Counted from the stretch's first letter, positions 53,406 to 62,408 are shown. The stretch is DNA of 64,000 bases from [Bacillus] enclensis (GCF_001456935.1 NZ_KQ758484.1:62001-126000), one strand, 5' to 3'. The notes: generated by a model from the sequence alone, not told the origin. Numbers and translations: made by a program.

Positions 53406-54539
53406 TTATGGCTTCAAAATCACCTTGATACAATCATCTTCCTTCTTATTGAACAACTCATACCCCTTCGCCGCTTCCTCCAGCTTCAATGAATGAGTGA
53501 TGATTGACGTTGAATCGATTTCCCCTTTGACGATCCCTTCATACAGAGGCTCCATATAGGCCCTTGCCGGTGCCTGCCCCATTTTCAACGTGACGTTTCT
53601 GGAGAAAAACGGGCCGAGCGGAAACATATTGTAGAGTCCGCCGTACACCCCGGTCAGCTGCACGGTTCCGCATTTGCGCACCGCCTTCGTGGCGATCTGG
53701 ATCGGGCCGATTGTACCGCCCTGAAGCTTCAGTTTCTGCTCGACAAACTCAAGCGGAGACTTCTTCCCGTCCATACCTACGCAGTCGATGACCACGTCCG
53801 CCCCGCCTTTCGTCAACTCCTTCAGCGTCTCTCCCATATCATCGTACTGGGTGAAGTCAAAGGTTTCAGTCTTGTTCATTTTCCTTGAATGCTGCAGGCG
53901 GTAATCGAAATAATCGACCGCGATGACGCGTTCCGCCCCTTTTTTCCAGGCGAACTGCTGCGCCATCAACCCGACCGGACCGCAGCCGAGGACGATGACC
54001 GTATCCCCTTTTTTCACGCCTGCATTTTCCACGCTCCAGTAAGCGGTCGGCAGGACATCGGACAGTAAGAGGATTTTTTCATCCTCCAGCTCGCAATTCT
54101 CCGGTACCAGAAACGGCGTGTAATTACCGTAAGGAACCCGCAGGTATTCAGCCTGTCCGCCTGGATAGTTGCCGAATTTTTCGGAGTACCCGAACAGTCC
54201 CCCTGAATCATAATGGGGGTTGGAGTGATCGCACTGGCTTTCCTGATGCTGTTCACAGTACGGGCAATGTCCGCAGGCCACCGTGAAGGGGATGATGACG
54301 CGGTCCCCCTTCTTCACTTTCGTTACATCATTCCCGACTTCCTCCACGATCCCCATCGGTTCATGTCCGATCACATACCCGATCGGCAGCGGAAAATTCC
54401 CTTTGTACAGGTGCAGATCCGACCCGCAGATCGCCGTTGATGTGATTTTGACAATGACATCTTCTGAATCTTGAATGCGCGGGTCGTCCACCTTCTTGAC
54501 GGCAATCGAATTCTTTCCTTGATACGTGACTGCTTTCAT
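53406..54539 (-). CDS. Zinc-dependent alcohol dehydrogenase (AdhB/formaldehyde-dehydrogenase-like)
   Basis: 377-residue zinc alcohol dehydrogenase. Catalytic zinc ligands are in AICGSDLH and GHEPMG; the structural zinc cysteines are in CGHCPYCEQHQESQC; the NAD motif is LGCGPVGLMAQ. Close in layout to glutathione-independent formaldehyde dehydrogenases and B. subtilis AdhB. GTGGAGGAAG precedes ATG 54539. Single gene. An aldehyde-detoxifying role is possible but not shown. Confidence 0.88.
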   Translation of the reverse strand: MKAVTYQGKNSIAVKKVDDPRIQDSEDVIVKITSTAICGSDLHLYKGNFPLPIGYVIGHEPMGIVEEVGNDVTKVKKGDRVIIPFTVACGHCPYCEQHQESQCDHSNPHYDSGGLFGYSEKFGNYPGGQAEYLRVPYGNYTPFLVPENCELEDEKILLLSDVLPTAYWSVENAGVKKGDTVIVLGCGPVGLMAQQFAWKKGAERVIAVDYFDYRLQHSRKMNKTETFDFTQYDDMGETLKELTKGGADVVIDCVGMDGKKSPLEFVEQKLKLQGGTIGPIQIATKAVRKCGTVQLTGVYGGLYNMFPLGPFFSRNVTLKMGQAPARAYMEPLYEGIVKGEIDSTSIITHSLKLEEAAKGYELFNKKEDDCIKVILKP

Positions 54540-54698
54540 GATCTTCCTCCATTCCACGGTGTTATGAGGGAGGGTCCGGTCTCATCCACCATCACCCAGA
54601 CGCCTCCCAAACAGCCCGCTTTTCGAAAAATAAACCCCCTTCGACTTTGAAGAGGGCCTGATTTTTTCATATTGTCCCCAGAGGGGAAGCGATTATTC

Positions 54699-55601
54699 TC
54701 AATGAGATCTCCGGTTCGGCGGCAGCGCCAAGTCATCAAACCGGTCAACGAGCATCTTCAGCGAACGCTCCAGTTCCCCGCCTTCCATCATCTCGCCGTG
54801 TCCTGTCACGGCCGTCTTCGGATGCAGGGCTGCCAATTTCCCTGCAGACACTTCCGCAGCCTCCCAATCACTCGTAAAATAACGCGGCGGACCGCTGATT
54901 TCCTTCTTCTGGACCATCACACGGGACAGCGATTCCTGCTTCACCGTCACAAATGCATCGCCGGCAATCAGCACGCCGTCCGCTTCCCGGTAAAAAGAAA
55001 CATGACCCGGTGTGTGGCCAGGCGTATGGATCCATTTCCATCCCGGCATAAACGGGACATCCCCGTTGTCGGGAAGCATCCAGACCGATTCCGATACATC
55101 GATTCCGTGATGAGGATAAAACGGGGACAACTCACTGACCAGCCCGCCGTCGGCCGTCGGATCTCCCTTAGGATAATCCTTCTCCCCATTCAGATAGGGG
55201 ATTTCGAGCTCATGCGCATACACCGGCACATCCCATTCCTCCAATAGAGGCTGGAGCGCTCCGACGTGGTCAAAATGCCCATGCGTCAACAGGATCGCTT
55301 TCGGCTTCCCGTCGTGTCCGAAATGAGCTTCTGCCGCCTCCATGATCTTTTCCTTCGAATGAGGCATCCCGCAGTCAATCAGCACCCAGTCACGGGACCC
55401 CGATTCACCGTAAAAACACACATTCACAATCTGATTCGTCCAATAATAGATATCCCTGCATACTTCCCTTCCCTCACCGCTTTTCACGCTGAAAAAAGGA
55501 AGATGTGATTGGGAAAAATCATTATCCAATGGCTTCAAAGAGATAGCCCCCTTCATTTTCGTTCTGAAGAAGTGCCTGCCTGTCTCTTTATCTATCCACA
55601 T
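54699..55601 (-). CDS. MBL-fold metallo-hydrolase
   Basis: Metallo-beta-lactamase-fold hydrolase with LLTHGHFDHVGA (metal motif), HTPGHTPGHVSF and LIAGDAFV, then TGHGEMM near the end; the closing spacing resembles glyoxalase II/RNase Z-like hydrolases of small size. Up to 300 residues. The start is uncertain: neither ATG 55601 nor ATG 55556 (MKGAIS) has a good ribosome site. Single gene; substrate unknown. Confidence 0.82.
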   Translation of the reverse strand: MWIDKETGRHFFRTKMKGAISLKPLDNDFSQSHLPFFSVKSGEGREVCRDIYYWTNQIVNVCFYGESGSRDWVLIDCGMPHSKEKIMEAAEAHFGHDGKPKAILLTHGHFDHVGALQPLLEEWDVPVYAHELEIPYLNGEKDYPKGDPTADGGLVSELSPFYPHHGIDVSESVWMLPDNGDVPFMPGWKWIHTPGHTPGHVSFYREADGVLIAGDAFVTVKQESLSRVMVQKKEISGPPRYFTSDWEAAEVSAGKLAALHPKTAVTGHGEMMEGGELERSLKMLVDRFDDLALPPNRRSH

Positions 55602-55636
55602 TCTTCCGTGTGATTATGTGCTTTTTTTCAAAAAAA

Positions 55637-55667
55637 GCCCGGCCGCGGTACATGGACCGGGCCGGGC
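55637..55667 (-). terminator. Terminator of the lactonase gene, possibly a decayed hairpin repeat
   Basis: GCCCGGCC and GGCCGGGC (minus strand) form a stem followed by T7. On the plus strand the loop region GGCCGCGGTACATGGACC resembles the GGTACCTGTCCC family, so the terminator may derive from that repeat. Confidence 0.75.
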
Positions 55668-55678
55668 AGAATTCATTC

Positions 55679-56725
55679 TTATGCATCTAGGAATTTCACG
55701 CAAACAGGCTCTGGTACTTGGACACCTGATTGAAGAAGCTCCAGCTTGCCGGTTTCTTCGTTTCTCGCAAACAGCGCCATCGTGTTCGATTTCTGATTGG
55801 TCGCGACGAGGAATCCGCCTGTCGGGTCCATCACAAAATCACGGGGCCAGTTTCCTTCCGTCGAAGTCCAGTCCACAAATGTTAGTTGGCCGGAATCCTG
55901 GTCTGCCTTGAAGACCGCCACTGTGTTATGTCCGCGGTTGCCGGCGTACACATAGTGTCCGTCAGGGGATACATGGATCGCACTTCCGTCATTCGTTTCA
56001 TTGAAATCTTCAGGAATCGTCGGGATATACTGCTGCTCAGAAAAGCTGCCGTCACGTTCATCATAGTGCAGCACAAGCACCTCAGAGCTCAGCTCGGTCA
56101 TCACATAAGCAAATTTCCCGTTCGGATGGAACGCAATATGCCTCGGGCCGCTTCCCGGCTTCGTTTCGAATACGGCAGCCTCCCTTAGCTCACCTTGATT
56201 GACGGCATAAGTGTAAATGCGGTCGCTCCCGAGGTCGATTCCGATGACGTACTTCCCGTCAGGAGTGAAACCTGCATAATGCATATGGGGCTTCTCCTGT
56301 CTTTCATGCGGGCCGGATCCCTCATGTTCGATGCTTGAAACAAGCTCTTTCAGGGAGCCATCTTCATTCGTCAGCCATGATTCAATCATCTTCGTATGAT
56401 AGTTCGCAGCCACAACGGTACGGCTCTCATGATCGACGCTGACGTGGCATGGATTCGCGCCAGGTGTGCTGTCGCTGTTCAATTTCTCTAACGACCCCGT
56501 TTCAGGTTCAATCGCAAACGCAGTGACACCGCCGTTTTCACCCTCTTTGGACACAGCATAAAGATTCTTCCTGTCTCCGCTCACCGTCACATAAGTGGGG
56601 TTGTCCACTTCAGCAGCAAGCTGCACATCCGTGATTTCTTTTTTATCCGTATCCAGCGTGAACCAATACACGCCTTTACTTTCCTGTTTCGTATATGTAC
56701 CAACGTATCCAATCATTTTTGTCAT
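55679..56725 (-). CDS. Lactonase family protein (6-phosphogluconolactonase-like, YkgB)
   Basis: 348-residue seven-bladed beta-propeller of the lactonase/YbhE family; B. subtilis YkgB and E. coli Pgl hydrolyse 6-phosphogluconolactone in the pentose phosphate pathway. Family patterns are YVGTYTKQESKGVYWF, NPTYVTVSGDRKNLYAV, GANPCHVSVDH, GSGPRHIAFHPNGKFAYV and GHNTVAVFKAD. AAGGAGTG is 9 nt before ATG 56725. Single gene. Confidence 0.88.
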   Translation of the reverse strand: MTKMIGYVGTYTKQESKGVYWFTLDTDKKEITDVQLAAEVDNPTYVTVSGDRKNLYAVSKEGENGGVTAFAIEPETGSLEKLNSDSTPGANPCHVSVDHESRTVVAANYHTKMIESWLTNEDGSLKELVSSIEHEGSGPHERQEKPHMHYAGFTPDGKYVIGIDLGSDRIYTYAVNQGELREAAVFETKPGSGPRHIAFHPNGKFAYVMTELSSEVLVLHYDERDGSFSEQQYIPTIPEDFNETNDGSAIHVSPDGHYVYAGNRGHNTVAVFKADQDSGQLTFVDWTSTEGNWPRDFVMDPTGGFLVATNQKSNTMALFARNEETGKLELLQSGVQVPEPVCVKFLDA

Positions 56726-56873
56726 TGTGTAAACACTCCTTGTGCGCTTTTTAGAAAATTGACGCATTCACTCTTTCCTTACTATAACAAAAAAATCAGG
56801 CGGTATGAAAATGGGACCGCCTGATTTTCCCGGGTGACGCGCTTTATTTATGCTTACTGCTTGAATGGCAGCC

Positions 56874-56900
56874 GGGCCGCGGTACCTGTCCCCCCGGCCC
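56874..56900. repeat. GGTACC hairpin-family repeat with GGGCC/GGCCC stem
   Basis: GGGCCGCGGTACCTGTCCCC (56874-56893), then CCGGCCC (56894-56900). The outer stem is GGGCC/GGCCC, a compensatory variant of GGGTC/GACCC. It lies 2 nt after the stop of the 56903 gene; no T-run follows. Confidence 0.8.
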
Positions 56901-56902
56901 GC

Positions 56903-57586
56903 CTACTTCGGAATGATATCCACGAATAGGAAGCGGTCCCGTTCTGTTCCTGGGTCCGGGGTGATCCTCTCTTCACCCAGTTCGTACTTTATTGGAGACT
57001 TGAAGTTTGGTCCGTTAAATACAAAGGAGTGGAATTCACCGTTTTCGCCGCAGACATCTCTGCTCGCGACCGGATAATCTTTTATGAAGGACTCATCATA
57101 GACCCTTCCGGCGAAGGAGCGGTCGATCTGATCCATGTCGATGCATGTGATGACGGTTTGAAAGCCGAGGTCGATGAAATCGAGGGAAATCTCCCCGACA
57201 GGTCGTCCCCATAGCGGGAAGACCGGCGTGATGCCCGTCCCTTCCATCATCTTTTCCCGGTACTCGCGTACATCCGCCAGATGAATATCGCCGAATACGA
57301 TATGGGTAATCCCGTCGGCCTGCATATTGGAGACCGCCTGCTGCATCCGTTCCTGATACACCTCATTCGTGCATCCTTCCGGGATCCACACTTCCCTGAG
57401 CGGAATCCCGAGCGAATCCGCCTGCTGTTTCAGCAGTTCGTGCCGGACGCCGTGGATCGACACCCGGTCGAATCCTTCCGTCAGGGTGACGAACAGTGAA
57501 TCCACTTCGTATGCAGGATCCTGCTGTATTTTATAAAGCGCAAGCGTTGAATCCTTCCCGCCGCTGAATCCGATTGCTGTTTTCAT
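56903..57586 (-). CDS. Diphthine-ammonia ligase-like ATP pyrophosphatase
   Basis: 227-residue protein of the DUF71/Dph6 family, an adenine-nucleotide alpha hydrolase fold. The PP-loop is FSGGKDSTLALYK at 8-20 and the family motif GEISLDFIDLGFQTVIT-like and ENGEFHSFV stretches are visible (EGGEYHT in eukaryotes). Bacteria lack diphthamide, so the substrate here is another amidation or thiolation target, unknown. AGGACTC precedes the ATG. Single gene. Confidence 0.85.
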   Translation of the reverse strand: MKTAIGFSGGKDSTLALYKIQQDPAYEVDSLFVTLTEGFDRVSIHGVRHELLKQQADSLGIPLREVWIPEGCTNEVYQERMQQAVSNMQADGITHIVFGDIHLADVREYREKMMEGTGITPVFPLWGRPVGEISLDFIDLGFQTVITCIDMDQIDRSFAGRVYDESFIKDYPVASRDVCGENGEFHSFVFNGPNFKSPIKYELGEERITPDPGTERDRFLFVDIIPK

Positions 57587-57913
57587 GTTGAGTCCTCCTT
57601 TACTGGATTACTTTTCCCGATGGCCGGGAACCGTCCTGACCTTACTGCAAATACTTCGAATGAGGGACACCATTCAACCACACCGTTAATTTGTCTATTT
57701 TAATTAAAAATCTCTTACTCTACCAAAAGGATATCATATTCATGGGCCCCTAACGCTCAGCTGCACTCTCCATCCTTTTAATCGTGCCGGAATCCAGGTT
57801 GCCGTTTCAGTTAACTTGTGCCGCAATAACCCTTCGTGATCAACGTGCCTCTTCCCGCAATAAGTGAGCCCATTGCCGAAAACACAGCCGCTTACTCTGC
57901 AAGCAGTTTTTCT
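57587..57913. other. Intergenic stretch with nothing supported
   Basis: 327 nt between the Dph6-like gene start and the 57914 gene stop. AT-rich at 57690-57740, then mixed. No ribosome-site ORF, strong hairpin or repeat of the families described here was found. Confidence 0.5.
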
Positions 57914-58570
57914 CTATAAAATCCTGCTCTCCTCCCCATCCTTCAACCTAACCTGCACATTCGAAAAAGACCCGCCGTCAATCGTTTTAGATAAAGGTGA
58001 TACATCAAGGAGCTCTTCAAGCTTTAGGCTCCTTTTCTCATTCGCACCAAGCGTAATGACATAAGGGCCATTCACATTCATCAAGGACTCCATCCTGGAT
58101 TCCTCTCCCGGAATGTAGGTATCGATGAACTCCACCTCTACCGTCGTCTCTTCACCACTGTGATTATGTAAATTCAGCTTGCATTCCCCGTTCAGCATTT
58201 CCTCTTCAGCCGCCCGTTCGAACACACAGGATCCTTCGCCGTCATACGAAACGGCATAAATGCCCTGTGCAAATGTTTCCTGATACAGCCAAAAAAGGAT
58301 ATAGGGCAGGAGTACAAACCCGAAAGAGCCAATCAACACTCCCCGGACCCGATATTTCTCCAGTCCGATGACCAATAAAATCATCGCAGCGATAAACAAA
58401 ACAGACCCCGCGACACCAAGCGGCACATAACCATCCCACGTCTCGATCGGCAGCCCCATGAACTCCGACCGCGTCATATACTCATCGTTATCCGGAAACG
58501 GAAAAAATAAAATCATCGGGATCGCCAGCAGCACGAAAGAACCGATCAGAGCAAACTTATTTTTCACCAT
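57914..58570 (-). CDS. Membrane protein with extracytoplasmic domain, unknown
   Basis: 218 residues: transmembrane segments at about 6-25, 51-68 and 76-95, then an outside beta-rich domain of about 115 residues (KLNLHNHSGEETTVEVEFIDTYIP, NVNGPYVITLGANEKRSLKLEELL). No family recognised. Follows the 58586 gene by 15 nt and is co-directional, so the two are probably one unit. Confidence 0.7.
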   Translation of the reverse strand: MVKNKFALIGSFVLLAIPMILFFPFPDNDEYMTRSEFMGLPIETWDGYVPLGVAGSVLFIAAMILLVIGLEKYRVRGVLIGSFGFVLLPYILFWLYQETFAQGIYAVSYDGEGSCVFERAAEEEMLNGECKLNLHNHSGEETTVEVEFIDTYIPGEESRMESLMNVNGPYVITLGANEKRSLKLEELLDVSPLSKTIDGGSFSNVQVRLKDGEESRIL

Positions 58571-58585
58571 CTTCCCCTCTCCTCT

Positions 58586-58810
58586 CTATTTCTCTATCTC
58601 TCTTGAACTCTTGATTACTTTAATCATGACCCCCGCTAAAATAAAGGCAGCGGCCGCCAGCAGAGGAATCACCACAAACAGGCCAATCAGGTCCGTTTTA
58701 TAATTCCAGGGTATGAAAGCATCCCAAACCGAAGCCGTCATCTTCCACAGAACAATAAAAATGAATATCGCAAAAATAAAGTAAATGAATTTTTCCATGA
58801 GAGCTCTCAT
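58586..58810 (-). CDS. Small membrane protein, unknown
   Basis: 74 residues with two transmembrane segments (about 7-27 and 41-63) and a basic C-terminus. AAAGGATT is about 6 nt before ATG 58810; the ATG four codons later is also possible. Co-directional with and just before the 57914 gene. Confidence 0.65.
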   Translation of the reverse strand: MRALMEKFIYFIFAIFIFIVLWKMTASVWDAFIPWNYKTDLIGLFVVIPLLAAAAFILAGVMIKVIKSSREIEK

Positions 58811-58976
58811 TTTATTAATCCTTTCGTACGGATAATTTAACGCCTGCCATTAGTTTAGCATAATTTTCCTATTCGCTTTCATCATTTATGAATCGATGAA
58901 TCCAATCTTTCAAACCAACCCCCATTTGATATAATCATAGTATCAAAACTCCCGCAGAAAGGAGCACTGCCAACCT

Positions 58977-59738
58977 ATGATCATCCGCCAAACCCATGAC
59001 TCCTTCATCATGATCAAACAACATGACCATGCCTTCCTGTCCGGTGAAATCGTAAAGAATTTCAACACAAGTCTCCTGAAATCAGACCAGCATTTTGAAG
59101 AAATGACGTATGCCGCGTATCAGCACGACCGCAGCTGGATCGGACTCGATGACACACCGATCTGGAACGACGGGGACAATATCCCTTATACTTTTTCAGA
59201 CTATCCGTTACTGCCAAAAATGGCCTTCTACAGAATCGGCCTTGACGAAATCGAGAAGGTGAGCCCCTATGCCGCCCTCCTTTGCAGCATGCATTTCCAC
59301 TCTTTTTTCACAAAATCAAAAAAGCCTGACTGCATCGCCTTCATGAACGAGGAAAGCAAACGTCAGGGGAGGCTGAAGAAGCTCTTCCCAAGGCTCGATG
59401 AAGATCTGCTTCACCAGCATTTTCTGCTGCTTCAATTCTCAGATGACCTGTCATTGTATATGTGTCTGAATGAACCCGGCGTCACCAAAAAAGAAGAGCA
59501 CCCATGGTTCAAAGAAGGATTCAAGAATACGGAATTGTTCAATGAGGGAGGCGGGCGCCTCTACGGGGAGTGGCTCAACGACAAAGAAATCCGTGTCGGC
59601 ACATTCCCCTTCAAAACCGATTTTTCGGTCACATTGCAATTTAAGAACGTCTTAAAAACAGCCATCCATGAAAAAGGGATCGCCGCTGCCTACGAAACGG
59701 CTGAAATGAAGGAAAAGTCCTTGCGTATAATCAAATAA
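58977..59738 (+). CDS. DUF3891 family protein
   Basis: 253 residues of the DUF3891 family, cytoplasmic, unknown function. Conserved-looking features are HDHAFLSGEI near residue 16, AAYQHDRSWIGLD with an HD pair near 49, and LLCSMHFHSFFT near 105; the His/Asp pattern is suggestive of an HD-like metal site. AAAGGAG precedes the ATG. Single gene, followed by the inverted-repeat segment at 59751. Confidence 0.82.
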   Translation: MIIRQTHDSFIMIKQHDHAFLSGEIVKNFNTSLLKSDQHFEEMTYAAYQHDRSWIGLDDTPIWNDGDNIPYTFSDYPLLPKMAFYRIGLDEIEKVSPYAALLCSMHFHSFFTKSKKPDCIAFMNEESKRQGRLKKLFPRLDEDLLHQHFLLLQFSDDLSLYMCLNEPGVTKKEEHPWFKEGFKNTELFNEGGGRLYGEWLNDKEIRVGTFPFKTDFSVTLQFKNVLKTAIHEKGIAAAYETAEMKEKSLRIIK

Positions 59739-59822
59739 TTGCCTCCCTCAAGAAAAAGCTCTCCCATCAAAATCTAAACCGTTCCGTTTTGAGGTGCACT
59801 TCTTATAAACGACAACAAAAAT

Positions 59823-59862
59823 GGCGTGCAAACTGACATCAGTTTTGACACGCCTTTATTTG
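59823..59862. terminator. Terminator between convergent genes
   Basis: GGCGTG with AAACTGA and TCAGTTT with CACGCC form a long stem followed by TTTATTTG; A-rich sequence on the other side allows use by the minus-strand gene as well. Confidence 0.75.
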
Positions 59863-59893
59863 TATCTGTAGTGTTTAATATCTTTGAAATATG

Positions 59894-60109
59894 TTATTCT
59901 ATGAATTTAACTAATCCACCTAAAAACAATGCCAATCCAACAATTAAAAAGATAGTAGTGAAATTCAGCTCCAACCAAGCAAAATCTGTAATAAAGTCTA
60001 TAAAATTAAATATTTTTTCTTTCCAAGTGGTGCCTTTATTTTCCCAAAATATATAAACTATGACCGATATTATAATTAGCAATCCTATTAACATTAATAA
60101 GATTCCCAT
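59894..60109 (-). CDS. Small membrane protein inside the inverted-repeat segment
   Basis: 71 residues with two long transmembrane helices (about 3-22 and 45-66). AAGGGGATG precedes the ATG. Strongly AT-rich compared with flanking genes. No family recognised; it is the only gene within the segment bounded by inverted repeats. Confidence 0.6.
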   Translation of the reverse strand: MGILLMLIGLLIIISVIVYIFWENKGTTWKEKIFNFIDFITDFAWLELNFTTIFLIVGLALFLGGLVKFIE

Positions 60110-60234
60110 ACATTACATCCCCTTAAAATAAGAAATTGACGCATCGTTTGACACTTAAATCGGCAAATGATTTTAAGTGCACATCAATCTTTGTCCTTTG
60201 AAATTATTATGTCATTGTTGGTGTCATTTCTCTA

Positions 60235-60546
60235 TTAAAAGTCATAAAACCTTTGCATTAATAAGAAAACGGCATACGTCAATTTGTATGCCATTTCATA
60301 TGTCAATTTAACCTTATGCACCTCAAAACTGAACGGTTTAATCAAAATCAGGAGAGCTTTTTTCAGGATACCGGCTGATTTCATGAAGGGCTTCTCACCC
60401 CCGAACGCCACACGCCTTCTGTATTTGTCCTTTTCAACTGAAAAGTGATGAATATTCAGTAAAAAGGACTCATCCACCGTAAATCCGGCATCTTTGATGT
60501 AATTCGCCTCCTCATAGGGCTTGAATCCACGCTTTACGACATACAT
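60235..60546 (-). pseudogene. ORF of doubtful status, possible gene remnant
   Basis: 103 codons with no ribosome site; its first codon lies inside the first unit of array A7 and its C-terminal third is read through the right inverted repeat (LILIKPFSFEVHKV). The middle (DAGFTVDESFLLNIHHFSVEKDKYRRRVAFGG) looks protein-like. Probably the remnant of a gene disrupted by the flanking elements. Confidence 0.3.
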
Positions 60547-60645
60547 ATTATCAAAACTGGACAGTTTATTATCAAAAATCCAATAATATTATCAAAAACA
60601 GAAATATATTATCAAAAACGGACCTTTTATTATCAAATCATCCAT
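60546..60645. repeat. Phased short-repeat array A7 (TATTATCAAA type)
   Basis: Five units at 60546, 60567, 60587, 60607 and 60628 (steps 21, 20, 20, 21), all with TATTATCAAA cores. It is the closest relative of array A1. It lies before the 3' end of the DUF817 gene and has no hairpin repeat nearby. Confidence 0.82.
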
Positions 60646-60686
60646 TGCACTTTAAAAATACCTCTATCAGTATATAAACAAAGCAC

Positions 60687-61508
60687 CTACTTTACCGCAG
60701 AACCCCCATCTCCATTCCCAACAAGCCTGACGATATCCCCAGTAACGCGCTCTCCCCCCTTGACCCGTTTCAACGAAGCCACAATCAGAAAACTCACAAT
60801 CACCAAAAGCAGCCACGAGCTCACCTTCCCAAGATGGACAAGACTCCAGGCATCAGCCTGGTTCGGGTATTCCCATGCCCCGAAGAATGTGGCGATGTTT
60901 TCGGCGACCCAGATGAAAAATCCGATGAGTACAAACGACAGCGCAATCGGCATCCTGTACCGCCTGCCGCCGACCTGATACAGGACCCATGACTTCCAAA
61001 ACACGATGATGACCAGGGCAGACAGCCACCATCGCATATCCAGCCAGAAGTGGTGGGTGAAAAAGTTCAAGTAAATCGCAGCGGCAAGGGCCACAACCGT
61101 CCAGAACGGCGGCCACTTCACAAGCTCCACCTTCAGCCGCCTCCACGCCTGGCAGAGATAGCTCGCCACGCTTGCATACATGAATCCGCTGTACAATGGC
61201 ACCCCGAAAACCTTCGAATACCCGTCCTCAGGATAGGCCCACGACCCCATATGTACCTTGAACAGCTCAAGTGCAAGGCCGATCAAGTGAAACAGCGTGA
61301 TGACCTTCAGTTCATCACGTGTCTCAAGCCCCGACCGCAGCATCCCCCACTGCATCACGAGGCAGATGATCAGAAGCCAGTCATACCGCGGCAGAAAAGG
61401 CAGCGGAATCACCTGCGTCAGTGCAAGCGACGCAAAAATGACGACAGGAAACAAACAGGACAGCGCCTGCTCCCAGCCAAACCGGAAGAGTTGTTTGAAT
61501 GCTCTCAT
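60687..61508 (-). CDS. DUF817 family membrane protein
   Basis: 273-residue integral membrane protein of the DUF817 family with about eight transmembrane segments. Family features include MGSWAYPEDGYSKVFGVPLYSGFMYASVASY and NIATFFGAWEYPNQADAW, conserved aromatic-rich loops. Function unknown. GGAGGC precedes the ATG. Follows the YozG-like gene by 45 nt and may be in the same transcript. Confidence 0.87.
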   Translation of the reverse strand: MRAFKQLFRFGWEQALSCLFPVVIFASLALTQVIPLPFLPRYDWLLIICLVMQWGMLRSGLETRDELKVITLFHLIGLALELFKVHMGSWAYPEDGYSKVFGVPLYSGFMYASVASYLCQAWRRLKVELVKWPPFWTVVALAAAIYLNFFTHHFWLDMRWWLSALVIIVFWKSWVLYQVGGRRYRMPIALSFVLIGFFIWVAENIATFFGAWEYPNQADAWSLVHLGKVSSWLLLVIVSFLIVASLKRVKGGERVTGDIVRLVGNGDGGSAVK

Positions 61509-61553
61509 AATTTTTGCCTCCTTGTTTTTTTAAAAGGAGGAGCAGCCGTAAGC

Positions 61554-61775
61554 TTACTCCTCCGTTCCCTCATCTTCCCTGTATTCCAAGAGATCCCCCG
61601 GCTGGCAGTCCAGTGCCTTGCAGATCGCTTCCAGGGTTGATAACCGGACCGCTTTTGCCTTGCCGTTCTTTAAGATTGACAGATTCGCCATCGTGATCCC
61701 GACCCGTTCCGAGAGTTCGGTCACGCTCATTTTCCGTTTCGCAAGCATTACGTCTATATTGATAATAATCGCCAT
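61554..61775 (-). CDS. YozG-like helix-turn-helix regulator
   Basis: 73-residue Cro/CI-type regulator of the YozG family: INIDVMLAKRKMSVTELSERVGITMANLSILKNGKAKAVRLSTLEAICKALDCQPGDLL. It is encoded just after a DUF2975 membrane protein, the standard YoaS-YozG pairing. ATG 61775 has GAGGTGAATG upstream. Probably autoregulates through the palindrome at 62306. Confidence 0.88.
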   Translation of the reverse strand: MAIIINIDVMLAKRKMSVTELSERVGITMANLSILKNGKAKAVRLSTLEAICKALDCQPGDLLEYREDEGTEE

Positions 61776-61785
61776 GTCATTCACC

Positions 61786-62265
61786 TCAGACCGTTAAATC
61801 ATTTTCTGATTTTATTTCGATGGCATTCTTCAGAAGCTTCTTCAGGACGGCCGCAAATACAGCAATGACCATGCATCCGAAGACGATGACCAGACCGATC
61901 AGGATTATGCCGGGGGCGTCATCCTTCTCCGCCATCAAATAGATGAGCGGCATAAACAGCGAATAAAAGGCGCCGATCGTGACCGCGCAGTTTCTGATCA
62001 CCTTCAACGACCCTACCGATAAATCCGAAAATGCTTCATCCCTGTCGATATATCCGAGAAGCTTGAACGTCTGGTACAACGCCGCGAAAAACACAATCGC
62101 GGTGATATACAGCCCGATCAAAAAGGGATATTGTAAATAATCCAGCGAAGGATTCAGTTCTGCGAAAAATCCGGCGATCTCCGGCAGGACGAACAGGCAT
62201 AAAGCCAGAACCGGAAGCCCCATGAAAAATAAAACGACTTTCAAAAAGAGCGTCTCCCTTTTCAT
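61786..62265 (-). CDS. DUF2975 family membrane protein (YoaS-like)
   Basis: 159 residues with four transmembrane segments (about 8-30, 46-66, 92-112, 121-143), the DUF2975 pattern, with DRDEAFSDLSVGSLKVIRNCAV between the second and third helices. It precedes the YozG-like regulator by 10 nt and likely controls or is controlled by it. Start ATG 62265 has AGGTG upstream. Function unknown. Confidence 0.87.
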   Translation of the reverse strand: MKRETLFLKVVLFFMGLPVLALCLFVLPEIAGFFAELNPSLDYLQYPFLIGLYITAIVFFAALYQTFKLLGYIDRDEAFSDLSVGSLKVIRNCAVTIGAFYSLFMPLIYLMAEKDDAPGIILIGLVIVFGCMVIAVFAAVLKKLLKNAIEIKSENDLTV

Positions 62266-62305
62266 AAAAACACCTCACTCCTTAATCTCATATTGAATTT
62301 ACCAC

Positions 62306-62332
62306 ATTATTTATTGATTTACAATAAATAAT
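62306..62332. promoter_or_regulatory. Perfect 11-bp inverted repeat upstream of the YoaS/YozG operon
   Basis: ATTATTTATTG (62306-62316) and CAATAAATAAT (62322-62332) with a 5-nt spacer, 41 nt before the DUF2975 start. Likely operator of the YozG-like regulator. Confidence 0.6.
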
Positions 62333-62378
62333 TATTGAATAAAATAATTTATGAGCACTTCATTAAAAACTAGGTGAT

Positions 62379-62408
62379 GGAATAAACATGCAAACACAGC
62401 GCATACTA
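62379..62408 (+). promoter_or_regulatory. Sigma-G-like promoter of the germinant receptor operon
   Basis: GGAATA (62379-62384), 17-nt spacer, CATACTA (62402-62408). Matches the forespore sigma-G pattern (TGAATA...CATACTA) and lies 95 nt before gerAA. Confidence 0.7.

Larger units (their letters stand above)
59751..60360. mobile_element. 0.6-kb segment bounded by imperfect inverted repeats, possible MITE-like element
   Basis: Left arm AAACCGTTCCGTTTTGAGG (59776-59794) and right arm near 60316-60338 are complementary at 22 of 23 positions over the core, with weaker similarity outward to an AAAAAGCTCTCC motif on each side. The interior is AT-rich and holds the 71-residue membrane protein gene and a terminator. 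No transposase is present and target duplications were not established. Confidence 0.45.
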
